A stretch of DNA of 64,000 bases from assembly GCF_009733535.1 (NCBI RefSeq), contig NZ_SMMI01000005.1, positions 186,001-250,000 of the forward strand, in the 5' to 3' direction. The DNA comes from Sphingobacterium endophyticum (lineage in GTDB: Bacteria; Bacteroidota; Bacteroidia; Sphingobacteriales; Sphingobacteriaceae). Both the position numbers and the translations under genes were made by a program. The notes under the pieces were generated by a model that did no database searches, was not told where the DNA came from, and saw only the letters and a list, made by a program, of their open reading frames with translations. Every line of letters starts with the position of its first letter. Within the stretch, counting starts at the first letter, position 1. Below, in pieces: positions 52,692-62,303 of the stretch.

Positions 52692-54716
52692 TTGGTTTCA
52701 GCTTCATTATCAAAGGTTAAGACATTTCTGAAAAGTGAATCAAGCCTTGATGCACTTCGAAATATTTTGGTAATTTTAATTCCAAGCATCCTTATCTTTT
52801 ATTTTTTGGACGGGCATATCGCTATTGCATTTGCTGTTGGTGTTTTATTGGCTGCATTAACTGATGTTCCAGGAAATAAAAATGATAAATTATCAACAGC
52901 CATCTATTGTCTACCTATCTTTTTTATTACTTCAATAACTACTTCATTTGCTCTATTTTATCATTCCTGGACAATCCTATTATTATTGGGGGCGTTTGGT
53001 TTTCTCTATACAATCATTGCTGTTTTAGGTTTCAGGGTTAATGTTGTAGGAAATCTAGGGTTAATTGTGGCAAGTTTTACCATAGGATTAAGACCTAATG
53101 ATCCAATTCAGTTTAGCTTAGCAGTTACTGCTGGGGCATTGTTCTTCTTTATTATTTGTATTATTCAGGTTTATTTGACCCCGAATAGATCATTGAGGTA
53201 TGCTGTTGAAGGAGGCATTAAAACTATGGGCAACCTAATCCGCTTGAAAGTAGACTGTTATGATGAAAAGGTTTCTTTAAATATTGCCTATAAAGCATTA
53301 AGTTCCTTCCATGTCAAGGTAAGTGATCAACTTGAATCTATCCGATTTATTTTATTAAGGGATAAAAAACTTCATTCTAAGCATGATGAAGAGAGCAAAA
53401 TTTGGCTTGCAAAATTATACCATTTAGTTGATCTCTATGAATTGTTAATGGCGATTGATAATGATTATGAGGAAATTCGAAACACATTGCGGGGAGGAAA
53501 CACCTTAAAATTAATTCGTCAATCTCTTCATTTACTTTATAAAGAAACTCAAAGATTGACCGCCACCAGCTCAATTAAAAAAAATAGACCAACAAAAAGG
53601 TATAAATTAGAGGAATTACTTCTCCAATTAGAGACTGACCAAGCAGATGCAACTCCTCAAAAATGGACATTAATATGTTCCATTAGCACTCAATTAAGGC
53701 ATGTTTCAGATATTCTCCAAAAATTTGAAGTTCAGCAAGAATATCATGAAAATACCTTGGTGGATAGTAAAAATTACATTGATTTTGTTGCTCCAAAAAG
53801 TACTTTAAAAACTATAATCAACAATCTTACCTTTAAATCGCCAATATTTGCTTATGCCATTCGCATGTCTGCACTACTTATGGCAGGTGGTTTGATTGGC
53901 TTCTTATTGCCAGAATATCGCTACGCTTCCTGGATACTCTTAACAATTATACTTGTAGCTAGACCGAGTTATACCAATACCCAAAAAAGAAATTATCAAA
54001 GAATTATTGGTTCCATAATAGGAATTGCAATTAGTTTATTACTATTAATATGGATTGATAACATCTTGGTTCTAATAAGCATTGCGGCGTTTTGTCTCTA
54101 TTTATTTTTATTATTCAACAAACCCAATTATCTGATCTGTGTAATTTTTATTACGATCAGTATTCTTTTGGGACAGCATGTTTACGAAGGAGAAATTCAG
54201 GACATTCTTGGCAGTAGATTTGTCTTCACTTTATTGGGATCAATATTTGCAGTCCTAGGATGCCTAGCAATTCCAATTAATCATTATCGTTCGGTTCAGC
54301 AGAGTACAAATTCATTACTACAACATTTTCAATCTTATTTATTCAAGATTCAAGAAAGCTATGAATCAAAGAATCTGAATTTTTACGATTTAAGGTTGTT
54401 TAGGAAATTTACACAATCCTCATTGGCACAATGTTATGATGCATTAGAACAACTAGCCAAAGAACCGCTTAGGGGCAAAAGTTTAAAAGAAGATATTGTT
54501 CATTTCCAGAATTTAGTTTATCGCATCAATGCCCTACTCGTTGGATTGTCTGTAAACATGACTAAACTTGGCTTAACATTAAATCCAGAACTAATGGATG
54601 AAAAAATAAGGCATATAAATAACTTAATCTTGCAAGCTGAAGAATTATCAAAACAATTTTCAAAGGATAGAAAAGCAAAAAACAGCCTTGCGATACCCTA
54701 TAAATCTTCGGAATAA
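52692..54716 (+). CDS. FUSC-family membrane protein (YccS/YhfK-like)
   Basis: 674 residues. TTG is the only usable start, since the next in-frame Met is far inside and a stop lies 46 bases upstream. The order is six membrane helices (about 20-165), a cytoplasmic helical region (170-380), a second six-helix FUSC domain with ILLTIILVARPSYTNTQKRN, RIIGSIIGIAISLLLL, and a C-terminal helical tail. FUSC proteins are efflux-type membrane proteins for aromatic acids or unknown substrates. The gene is monocistronic and preceded by a good -7 box. Confidence 0.88.
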   Translation: MVSASLSKVKTFLKSESSLDALRNILVILIPSILIFYFLDGHIAIAFAVGVLLAALTDVPGNKNDKLSTAIYCLPIFFITSITTSFALFYHSWTILLLLGAFGFLYTIIAVLGFRVNVVGNLGLIVASFTIGLRPNDPIQFSLAVTAGALFFFIICIIQVYLTPNRSLRYAVEGGIKTMGNLIRLKVDCYDEKVSLNIAYKALSSFHVKVSDQLESIRFILLRDKKLHSKHDEESKIWLAKLYHLVDLYELLMAIDNDYEEIRNTLRGGNTLKLIRQSLHLLYKETQRLTATSSIKKNRPTKRYKLEELLLQLETDQADATPQKWTLICSISTQLRHVSDILQKFEVQQEYHENTLVDSKNYIDFVAPKSTLKTIINNLTFKSPIFAYAIRMSALLMAGGLIGFLLPEYRYASWILLTIILVARPSYTNTQKRNYQRIIGSIIGIAISLLLLIWIDNILVLISIAAFCLYLFLLFNKPNYLICVIFITISILLGQHVYEGEIQDILGSRFVFTLLGSIFAVLGCLAIPINHYRSVQQSTNSLLQHFQSYLFKIQESYESKNLNFYDLRLFRKFTQSSLAQCYDALEQLAKEPLRGKSLKEDIVHFQNLVYRINALLVGLSVNMTKLGLTLNPELMDEKIRHINNLILQAEELSKQFSKDRKAKNSLAIPYKSSE

Positions 54717-54718
54717 AT

Positions 54719-54781
54719 CTTGTCTTAAGACAAGTCATTTATGATCAATAATTAGGAAATTAGTATAAATTATCACTAATT
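54719..54781. promoter_or_regulatory. Two dyads in the promoter region of the DinB gene
   Basis: A 16-bp perfect palindrome CTTGTCTTAAGACAAG (54719-54734) just after the FUSC stop, then AATTAGT-N10-ACTAATT (54758-54781), which ends at the first base of the ATG region. The first may be a weak terminator, the second an operator. Confidence 0.35.
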
Positions 54782-55282
54782 ATGGAAATCAATCAGCAAA
54801 TATCCAAAGTACTAAATGATACATTTGACCAAACCATTAAAATGGTTATGTGTCTATCTGAAGAGCAAATAAATACAATTCCAAAAGATCAAGGCTGGAC
54901 AGTTGGACAGATTGCAGAACACATACTTATCTGCAGTTCTGGAATTCCCGATAATAAAACTGAAGAAATTAATCGAGCATTTGATGATCAGGTCCCTGCA
55001 ATAAAACAAATTTTCTTAGATTTTAATGTGAAATATGATGCAGACAAAAGTCTATTACCAAGACAGGATCATTATAAAAAAGAGGAACTTGTTTTGAAGT
55101 TAAAAGATTGTAAAACCAATTTACTTATTGATATAAAAGACAAGGACCTCATGCTTTTATGTAAGGATATGGAGTTTCCTCGGATGGGGTTTTTCACAAG
55201 ATTTGAGTGGTTAAGTTTTATTACCGTCCATGTACAAAGACATAATCATCAAATGGAAGAGGACATAAAAGAGTTGGACTAA
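54782..55282 (+). CDS. DinB-family protein
   Basis: 166 residues predicted as a four-helix bundle: KVLNDTFDQTIKMVMCLSEE, WTVGQIAEHILICSS with the first ligand His, and the last helix VHVQRHNHQMEED with two His, matching the three-His metal site of the family. The metal site appears complete, unlike that in the DinB-like gene at 23851-24375. The substrate is unknown, with thiol transfer the usual assignment. It ends 29 bases before the convergent sulfatase gene. Confidence 0.85.
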   Translation: MEINQQISKVLNDTFDQTIKMVMCLSEEQINTIPKDQGWTVGQIAEHILICSSGIPDNKTEEINRAFDDQVPAIKQIFLDFNVKYDADKSLLPRQDHYKKEELVLKLKDCKTNLLIDIKDKDLMLLCKDMEFPRMGFFTRFEWLSFITVHVQRHNHQMEEDIKELD

Positions 55283-55310
55283 ATCTTGCTTTTTTCCAGA
55301 ATTAATCAAT

Positions 55311-56804
55311 TTAATTAATATTCTTTTTTTTCGGCATTGGGGCTTGATTTCTCTCTAAGATAGATTTCAGTTCCAACTTCAATTCTTCTGCCTTTGAAGG
55401 CATGCCCGGATTTTGAATGATATTATCTTGTTCGCCCAAATCATTTTGAAGGTCATATAATTCAAAGGAGTCATTTCTTAAGGACCATATTAATTTATAC
55501 TGTCCTTTTCGTATTGCTGATCTATAATTATATCCATCACCATCCGTTGCTGTCCACTTATTTGGTATATGAAAAACCAATGCACGATCTTTTGTTACTG
55601 TCTTCCAATTCTTTAGTCCCTTCAGCATACTTATCCCATCAATGGTTTGAACGGTTTTGGGAATTTTTATACCCGCTATTTCAAGAATAGTAGGAAACAT
55701 ATCTTCAATGATCACAGGATTAGAGTTTCGAACATTTTTTCCATCCTTATTATTTCCTTTAATAATTAAGGGTACTCGAATACCACCTTCATAAATAGAT
55801 CCTTTACCAGACCTTAGGGGTTTATTATGAGTATATGGTTTTCCATCTCTTGAGGGTACATTGCTAAGCCCGCCATTATCACTGATAAATACTAAATAAG
55901 TTTCATCTTCAATCTTATTTTTTTCTAAAAAATCCAACACATCACCTAAACTCTTATCCATTCCTACAATCATAGAAGCATATTTTGCTTCGTTGGAGGA
56001 CATTCCTTTGTCGATATATTTTTGAATAAAGCGATGATCTTCCATTAAGGGATCATGAAGGGCATAGTGACAGAAATTCAAGAAAAAAGGGATATGGTTT
56101 TTGACAGGAAATTCTAAGGTCTTCAGGGCTTCTCTCGTTAATGCTTCTGTAAGGTTAATATTCTGACCAAAATACTCTTGTAGGTTTTCAACAGCATGGT
56201 AATCACTTCCAGTTCTACCGAAATTATCTTCTCCCCAATAACTTGCAGGGCGTCCTGTTGAGGTTCCGGCGATATTCACCGTAAAACCTAAAGAATAAGG
56301 GTTTGATCCCGGAGTACCTGCAGATGCCCAGTGCGCCTTGCCTGCATGAATTGTAAAATATCCATGGTCTTTTAAAATCTGCGGTAATGCTGTTGCATAT
56401 ATTGTGTGAGGAATATTAGGTTCAGGGCTCATTCCGTTATGGTTCCATACAGGTTCCTGCATTTGATTATCCTGGTTGCCAGTAGGCTTATCTTTCATTG
56501 GGGCCGTCCAATTTGTAACATGATGTTTGCTAGCATTCATCCCAGTAATTAAACTGACACGTGTAGGTGTACATACAGGGGTACTATATGCATCAGTAAA
56601 AGCTACCCCAATTTTTGCCAATCGCTCCATATTTGGGGTATGATAAAGCTTATTGAAATCACTTTTCTCATTAGCAAATGGATAAGAAGTGTCCTGCCAA
56701 CCCATATCATCAATCATAAAAATAATAATGTTGGGTTTTTTTTGACCAAATAGCTGAAAAGAAAATAGACAAAGAAATAAAAAAGACAAAAGGTATTTAG
56801 GCAT
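55311..56804 (-). CDS. Exported sulfatase (type I, formylglycine-dependent)
   Basis: 497 residues from the ATG at 56804, which opens a signal peptide ending LFGQ; the longer frame adds 27 residues and is rejected. The catalytic motif CTPTR (C-x-P-x-R, Cys about residue 78) is the site modified to formylglycine. Metal ligands lie in IIIFMIDDMGWQD and in FISDNGGLSN. The enzyme removes sulfate from sulfated glycans outside the cell; it requires an anaerobic or FGE-type activator encoded elsewhere. It heads the carbohydrate cluster of this end. Confidence 0.93.
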   Translation of the reverse strand: MPKYLLSFLFLCLFSFQLFGQKKPNIIIFMIDDMGWQDTSYPFANEKSDFNKLYHTPNMERLAKIGVAFTDAYSTPVCTPTRVSLITGMNASKHHVTNWTAPMKDKPTGNQDNQMQEPVWNHNGMSPEPNIPHTIYATALPQILKDHGYFTIHAGKAHWASAGTPGSNPYSLGFTVNIAGTSTGRPASYWGEDNFGRTGSDYHAVENLQEYFGQNINLTEALTREALKTLEFPVKNHIPFFLNFCHYALHDPLMEDHRFIQKYIDKGMSSNEAKYASMIVGMDKSLGDVLDFLEKNKIEDETYLVFISDNGGLSNVPSRDGKPYTHNKPLRSGKGSIYEGGIRVPLIIKGNNKDGKNVRNSNPVIIEDMFPTILEIAGIKIPKTVQTIDGISMLKGLKNWKTVTKDRALVFHIPNKWTATDGDGYNYRSAIRKGQYKLIWSLRNDSFELYDLQNDLGEQDNIIQNPGMPSKAEELKLELKSILERNQAPMPKKKNIN

Positions 56805-56892
56805 AGGATTAGATTGAAATGGGAAGATAAGAAATTTTAAAATAATGAGAAATTCTTTATGCAAATGAGGGAAGATTTGAATCAATATTTAT

Positions 56893-57813
56893 ATGAGAAC
56901 CATTATTGTTATTTTATTTTGTTTTATCATTTTCAAAGGTTTTGGACAAACAGATCCTAAGATTAAGTTTCTTCAGAAGGAATTTGAAAGATATTTTGAT
57001 GGAAAATTAAAATTGGGAGAAAAAATAACGATAGCTTTCATAATTGATTCCAATAATAATTTAATTGTTAAGGAGAATAATGAATTTCGAAAACTGATAG
57101 TTCAAAAGATTAAACCAAATAAAAATATTTTCTTAAAAAATAATTATCATTCCTTTCACCTTTTAAATGACTCGATTAGAAATAGGATATATTCTACCTA
57201 TTTTTATGAAGGAGTTGGAGATTTTACTCAATATTATATGCAACTTTCATTTTCAGGAGGTTTTAATAGATTTAAGAAATTAATAAATCAGGATTTTAGA
57301 AAAAAAATTGATCTTAATAAAATTGATGAATATGATTGGAATAAGCCTTTAAAATTTATTGTTAATGCTGAAGGTAATGTGAAATTTATTGAAAAAAATA
57401 ATATAGCCACATTAATTGACAGTATGTATTTAAAGAAATGGCATCCTCAAATATATGATGGGTATCCAACATCGTCCTATGTAAAAACTTCAATTATAAA
57501 AAAAGTCGAATATATGGAGCATGGTATGATCAATTTTGATATAGAAGAATCCAAGATTGTATTACCATCAATATTTCAAAATAAAATTGTTGCAATTCAG
57601 CCTAAAAGATTTGGTAAAATTGATTCCGATGTTATTGTTTCATTTGTAATTACAAATAACTGTATATACTCCCCTCATATAGAACATGGAGATCATGAAA
57701 TAGCTAAAAATTTAATAAATTTTATTATTTCTGAAAAAAATAAATCGAATAAAATTTTCCAATTGAATTCATTTTATCCTGAAAGGTACTTTTTTTATAT
57801 TTTGGATATTTGA
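56893..57813 (+). CDS. Exported protein of unknown function
   Basis: 306 residues with a signal peptide (1-18, ending FKGFGQ). Two similar halves can be seen: KITIAFIIDSNNNLIVKENN followed by a region with KNIFLKNNYHSF, and KPLKFIVNAEGNVKFIEKNN followed by KWHPQIYDGYPTSSYVKTSI. The second half looks like the C-terminal TonB-like fold of Bacteroidota (W-x-P-x-x-x-G-x-P-x-x-x-x-x-x-x-x-I). This could be an energy-transducer-like domain pair, but no membrane anchor other than the signal is present. Function unknown. Confidence 0.65.
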   Translation: MRTIIVILFCFIIFKGFGQTDPKIKFLQKEFERYFDGKLKLGEKITIAFIIDSNNNLIVKENNEFRKLIVQKIKPNKNIFLKNNYHSFHLLNDSIRNRIYSTYFYEGVGDFTQYYMQLSFSGGFNRFKKLINQDFRKKIDLNKIDEYDWNKPLKFIVNAEGNVKFIEKNNIATLIDSMYLKKWHPQIYDGYPTSSYVKTSIIKKVEYMEHGMINFDIEESKIVLPSIFQNKIVAIQPKRFGKIDSDVIVSFVITNNCIYSPHIEHGDHEIAKNLINFIISEKNKSNKIFQLNSFYPERYFFYILDI

Positions 57814-58053
57814 CAAGATAGAAATTCCTTCTTATGTTTCTTTTTTGGATAAAATTTCTAGCTGATTAAAATAGATGAAATAGTAATTTCAGAACAAAAT
57901 CATATTTATATAGATTATTAATTTTATTAAAGTTCCTTTAATTAACCTAATAAGTTGAAAAGACACTTTTAAAGAAAAAGTGAAATAATAAAATTATTAG
58001 CAATATTTAAAAAATTACTATTATATTTAGCATACACTAATTGTTTTAATTTT

Positions 58054-58371
58054 ATGAGAAGGCAAACTTTATTTATTGAAAATTTAGGTTCTATTTTATC
58101 TATTCTTATTTCAATTCAGGAATGGATAAATAAAAACTCAAATTTATCACCTAAAGAAGGAAATGATTTTCTATTTAGGATAATTACTTGGATAATAATG
58201 CTTGGAGCATTTGTTCCATCTATTGATATAGGAATAAAACTTGTTAATCTATTTAATCATTTAGAATTAAACCCAATTATTTCTTTTGTTTTTGGATTGA
58301 GTATACCAGTTGCAGTTTTTTATCCATTAATTTTAATGTATCGAGAAGATAAAGCAGTAAATTATGGTTGA
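58054..58371 (+). CDS. Small membrane protein of unknown function
   Basis: 105 residues with two membrane helices (IITWIIMLGAFVPSIDIGIK and FVFGLSIPVAVFYPLILMYR) separated by a short loop, and a polar first 50 residues. No family recognised. It is monocistronic with a bidirectional terminator at 58403-58440. Confidence 0.55.
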   Translation: MRRQTLFIENLGSILSILISIQEWINKNSNLSPKEGNDFLFRIITWIIMLGAFVPSIDIGIKLVNLFNHLELNPIISFVFGLSIPVAVFYPLILMYREDKAVNYG

Positions 58372-58402
58372 TGGGGTAAATTCTGGTTTTTTCAATAAAT
58401 AA

Positions 58403-58440
58403 TTAAAAAGAAGTTGAATATTAGTTCAACTTCTTTTTAA
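58403..58440. terminator. Bidirectional Rho-independent terminator
   Basis: Perfect 16-bp stem TTAAAAAGAAGTTGAA with its complement, 6-base loop, A-run and T-run on the two sides. It closes the small membrane gene (+) and the glycosidase gene (-). Confidence 0.85.
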
Positions 58441-58450
58441 TTATTTTTAC

Positions 58451-60445
58451 TTATCTAAAAAAATCTTCTACCCTATTAGGCGAAAGCATTTGCCAGAGGG
58501 ATGCGACGGTCCATCCGGGAGCGAATATATCGTTATAAAAACCTTTACCATTCTTTCCATAATCCCAATTTGTATGTTGGACAACCTCTGGGTAATACCC
58601 AACTTTTGCAATATTGAACATATGATCTGGTCTAGGCATTAATTGTAGCATTGAAGATTTAATAACCTTTGAAAAATCAGAAAATCTACTTTCCTTTCTC
58701 TCCTTCGCTAACCATTCCAATACGGCAGCAAATTCAAAAATAAAAACATCAATATGGTTATTTTCCACTGACACATTCCCCCATCCTCTTGATTGAAATC
58801 CAACATCCCCTAGCATTTGTCCCTGAGCGAAAGGAACATCCCAGGTATAATACCAAGTAAGGCAAAAATATGCCGCTTTCATGCTTTGGTCAATATAATG
58901 TTGTTTTTCATTTCCTTTTGTTACCATTGCAAGGTAATGCATTGCTGTAGAAGCATATAAAGAAGCCTCTTTATCTTCACAATTGGCATCAAGGGTAGAT
59001 GAAAAGTAATCTGATTTATTAATGATTTCGTTTTCTAGATAGTTTCCTGATTTCTTTGCGTGAATTAGATAATCTTTATTCTTAAAATATTTATACGCCA
59101 TGGCTAATGGAAGCGTAGCTGAAGGAGTACTTCCTCCACTTTCATCTTTAACTACAAAATTATCATCAAATTTCCTCGGAAAGCTACCATCTGATTTCTG
59201 AAGCTTAGCAAAATTCTCCAGAATAGTTTGTATTCTTTTCTCCCATTGAATATGTTTTCTACCTTTTGTCTTTTCATAATGTAAATAATTCAAAATGGCA
59301 AATACTCCCTCAGACTGTCTTCGAATACTTAAATTGGTTTCTTCCTGATTTTTTGTAAAATCAACATATTCTCTGAAAAAACCATTATTTGTAAAACCAT
59401 GTTTCAGATAACTATCAAAGATCGAATTAGCCTGGTCAATTAATTTTTGATCTCCGTTTTGTTCCGCATATTCCAAGGAATTATAAGCATTCAAGAGTAC
59501 ACGTCCGATAAAACCGACTTCGGTTGCGCCAGTACTCGTACAATCATCAGTCCGCATATGAACTCCTGAATAATACTTCAGGTCAAATTTGCTCATGTAG
59601 CTTTCTCGAAAGAAGTTCGACAGAAATTTTTTGGCTTCATCGGTACTTAATTTAGGTGCCAATGGCATTGGTTTTTGGATATCATAGGAATAAGTCCATG
59701 TTTTTGACACAAAATCACTGTAATCATGAGCTACACCCTTTGATATCTCCCAGGTCAATCTGCGTGTTTCACCCTTTTCCAATTTTTCAAAGGCTATGAT
59801 TTCAGGAATTAAAGTTAATTTACGGATATATGATTTCGGGGCTTCATGATAAGGAAAACCAAATACTAAAGCCGAGGATCCGGATTCATTCTTGAAGCCA
59901 GTATATCCTAAATCAGTTTTTGAACTTAGTATGACTTCCCCTGATTGATGTTGTGCAATAGCATCTTGGTTTAATTCATCTAACCGAATTACTGAATAAT
60001 AAGAACCATTCTGCGAACTAAAAATACCAGTCAATGGTGTACTTAACCTATCTTCCCGCACCTGCCAACTATCACTTGTTGCAAATGATGGAGCTTCCTT
60101 GGGAGATCTCAGGTTCTTATGATACCAAAACCCAGGCATTAAAAACTCACTTTCTGAGTGTTTATAATCAAGGATTTTATAGCTGTTCTCAAAATTATAA
60201 TATACTTTCTCCTTGGCTGTAATTATCACTTCAAATCGTGTCTTATTGGTACTTTCAACCATATTCTGTTTAATATCAACAGGCATATTTTGTTGAGCAA
60301 TAAGGGAGGTTCCATTTGATTGGAGTTCGATTTTTCTTGAAGGATTTCCAGGAGATTTAAAAGTAATAGATTGTTTCATTTCCTGGGAATGTGCTGAATA
60401 GCAAAAAGCTAGGGCAAATAAGGCTAGTTTGAGGTTAATATTCAT
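58451..60445 (-). CDS. Exported (alpha/alpha)6-barrel glycosidase candidate
   Basis: 664 residues with a signal peptide (1-20, ending AHSQ). An N-terminal beta-sandwich (about 25-265) precedes a long helical part (about 275-640) with the alternating pattern of an (alpha/alpha)6 barrel: YYSGVHMRTDDCTSTGATEV, LQKSDGSFPRKFDD, STLDANCEDKEASLYASTAM and YTWDVPFAQGQMLGDVGFQS. Asp/Glu candidates are TDDC and ANCEDKE. The domain order and the last region resemble beta-glucuronidase-type families such as GH154, but the exact family was not settled. It sits next to GH43 and a sulfatase, in a carbohydrate cluster. Confidence 0.7.
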   Translation of the reverse strand: MNINLKLALFALAFCYSAHSQEMKQSITFKSPGNPSRKIELQSNGTSLIAQQNMPVDIKQNMVESTNKTRFEVIITAKEKVYYNFENSYKILDYKHSESEFLMPGFWYHKNLRSPKEAPSFATSDSWQVREDRLSTPLTGIFSSQNGSYYSVIRLDELNQDAIAQHQSGEVILSSKTDLGYTGFKNESGSSALVFGFPYHEAPKSYIRKLTLIPEIIAFEKLEKGETRRLTWEISKGVAHDYSDFVSKTWTYSYDIQKPMPLAPKLSTDEAKKFLSNFFRESYMSKFDLKYYSGVHMRTDDCTSTGATEVGFIGRVLLNAYNSLEYAEQNGDQKLIDQANSIFDSYLKHGFTNNGFFREYVDFTKNQEETNLSIRRQSEGVFAILNYLHYEKTKGRKHIQWEKRIQTILENFAKLQKSDGSFPRKFDDNFVVKDESGGSTPSATLPLAMAYKYFKNKDYLIHAKKSGNYLENEIINKSDYFSSTLDANCEDKEASLYASTAMHYLAMVTKGNEKQHYIDQSMKAAYFCLTWYYTWDVPFAQGQMLGDVGFQSRGWGNVSVENNHIDVFIFEFAAVLEWLAKERKESRFSDFSKVIKSSMLQLMPRPDHMFNIAKVGYYPEVVQHTNWDYGKNGKGFYNDIFAPGWTVASLWQMLSPNRVEDFFR

Positions 60446-60475
60446 TTTATATAAATGTTATCAAGATTATATCGT

Positions 60476-61417
60476 TTATTTCAATATAGGGTGCATAATA
60501 TCAGCAATTTTCATAATTGGTATTTTATCTTGTGAAAAACTTACTTCGGCAATATACATCGCCCTAGGGTGAATTTTATCTTTAGAATGATGGGCATGAA
60601 ATACGATTTTTAATTTCCCATCCTTATCCTTAAACATAGCACTATGTCCTACACCTACCAATCCATTTGGCATTTGAAGAATAGGGTTCTTATTGTATTT
60701 TCTCCAGGGTCCCATGATAGAATTTGAGGTAGCAAAGCCAATTCCATAATACTGACTTTCATAACTGTTTGCAGAATAAGTCATGTAATAAATCCCTTGA
60801 TGCTTTATTACAAATGACCCCTCATTAACCCTTGGCCAAACAGTTTCCCAATCTTGAGAAACATGTATACTAGGCTTCATTGAATTCGTATCGATAGTTA
60901 TCAAATCTTTTTGAAGCTTTGCTACCCAGATATTAAGCCCATCGTTAAATCGGTCAAAAAACAAGTAAGGTTTTCCATCAGAATCAATGAACAAAGAATT
61001 GTCTATTGCTTTTTCGTGAGGTAACATTGGAACTTTTTTTTGTTGAACAAATGGTCCCAATGGAGAATTTGAAGTACCAACGCAAATATGTTCATTTGCA
61101 GAATAATACATAAAGAACTTTTTCTTTTCTTTAATATAATATACTTCAGGAGCCCAAAACCATTTTCCACCCCAAGAGTCCTCAGAAGAAAGTGCCAATT
61201 TTGATTCCTTTTTCCATTCTTTAAGATTGTCTGAAGTATAAACTTCAATTCCTTGTGATGAATTTGTGCCATATGCATAATATTTTTCTTTATATAACAT
61301 TATAAAGGGGTCGCCAAGAGGAACCAGATTATCCTGTTCAAATTCAGTTGAAAAAACTGAATTAGTGAGCAATATGGATGAAATTACCAAACTTAAATAA
61401 AGGTATATTCTTTTCAT
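60476..61417 (-). CDS. Glycoside hydrolase family 43 (five-bladed propeller)
   Basis: 313 residues from the ATG at 61417, with a signal peptide (about 1-22). The three GH43 carboxylates are visible: base Asp in LGDPFIMLY, modulator Asp in AIDNSLFID, and acid Glu in RVNEGSFVIK. Other strands: KYYAYGTNSSQ, WFWAPEVYYI, GPFVQQ. Family members act on arabinan, xylan or arabino-galactan side chains. The start at 61432 adds five residues before the signal and is less likely. Together with the downstream genes it suggests degradation of an arabinose-containing glycan. Confidence 0.9.
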   Translation of the reverse strand: MKRIYLYLSLVISSILLTNSVFSTEFEQDNLVPLGDPFIMLYKEKYYAYGTNSSQGIEVYTSDNLKEWKKESKLALSSEDSWGGKWFWAPEVYYIKEKKKFFMYYSANEHICVGTSNSPLGPFVQQKKVPMLPHEKAIDNSLFIDSDGKPYLFFDRFNDGLNIWVAKLQKDLITIDTNSMKPSIHVSQDWETVWPRVNEGSFVIKHQGIYYMTYSANSYESQYYGIGFATSNSIMGPWRKYNKNPILQMPNGLVGVGHSAMFKDKDGKLKIVFHAHHSKDKIHPRAMYIAEVSFSQDKIPIMKIADIMHPILK

Positions 61418-61432
61418 GTATTTAAAATTCAA

Positions 61433-61742
61433 TATTGGTATAGGTGTATCAAATGTAATTTGAATTAAGTTACAAATTATTTAATAATTGTCTATTTCCC
61501 AATACAATAAAACCGTAGAAAACAGATTAATAAATTGATGGAAATTATAGGAATTTGAAGAGAATAAACTGCTTCACTTTTTAAATCATCGATAGATGTT
61601 TAAACATGTTACCGATTATCAATAACAAAATGAAAAACAGGTATTTATATTCGGTAATTATTGTAACATACATATGGATATATGGGAAACCGTAATGTAT
61701 TTCTTGTTAAAATATCTACATTAGTTTCATCACACTAACACA
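61433..61742. other. Intergenic spacer between GH43 and the 96-residue gene
   Basis: Divergent promoter region, AT-rich. No clear TAnnTTTG or dyad; no gene or remnant recognised. Confidence 0.4.
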
Positions 61743-62033
61743 ATGGAGACTACAGATTTTAACGTTTGGCTAAACCAAAATGTTAAGCTTTCTAACATTA
61801 ATCAAGTATGGACATTGTACCATGCTGTTCGTACCGAAAGCAATGAATTTTTTTCATTCTCGATTATGAGAGATGAGGACCGATTATTAATAAAATGTGC
61901 TAAATCCGAAAATATTCTGATCATTGAAAATCATGAATTAAAAAATCGCTTTCTGCATACTTTAGAATATCCATTTCTTTATCAAGGTGGTATAGATACC
62001 GCAAAAGAATTGAGTAAGGATTGGGTATCCTAA
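61743..62033 (+). CDS. Hypothetical small cytoplasmic protein
   Basis: 96 residues with alternating short strands and helices (NQVWTLYHAVRTESNEFFSF, RLLIKCAKSENILIIENHEL, LHTLEYPFLYQGGIDTAKEL). No signal, membrane segment or recognised family. It is monocistronic within the carbohydrate cluster but has no visible link to sugar metabolism. Confidence 0.55.
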   Translation: METTDFNVWLNQNVKLSNINQVWTLYHAVRTESNEFFSFSIMRDEDRLLIKCAKSENILIIENHELKNRFLHTLEYPFLYQGGIDTAKELSKDWVS

Positions 62034-62137
62034 TAATCATTAATTTCAAAAATAAAATAAATTAGGCATTGCTTACTTGTCAATCTATTGCCTTAAAATT
62101 TTGTTTTTAACCTCTAATTGAATCGAAAATAAAAAAT

Positions 62138-62224
62138 ATGGAAATGGACATTTTGTCGTTTCTTAGAGTCTTTTTTGATTCTTTTTTCACTAGTTTATTA
62201 ATTAAAGATTTTTTCTTCAGTTAA
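62138..62224 (+). CDS. Possible 28-residue hydrophobic peptide
   Basis: ATG to TAA, product rich in Phe and Leu (FLRVFFDSFFTSLLIKDFFF) as in small membrane peptides or type I toxins. No ribosome binding site and no antisense RNA sign can be claimed, so this is tentative. Confidence 0.2.
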   Translation: MEMDILSFLRVFFDSFFTSLLIKDFFFS

Positions 62225-62235
62225 AGAAGGAAAAA

Positions 62236-62261
62236 GCGATCGAAGAAAATTCTTTGATCGC
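62236..62261 (-). terminator. Rho-independent terminator after the RbsD-like gene
   Basis: 12-bp stem GCGATCGAAGAA with TTCTTTGATCGC (one G-U pair), 2-base loop, CTTTTTCC on the minus strand. Confidence 0.7.
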
Positions 62262-62303
62262 AAAAATACCTAATAAATAAAAGCCTTAATCTTTAGAAGA
62301 AGA

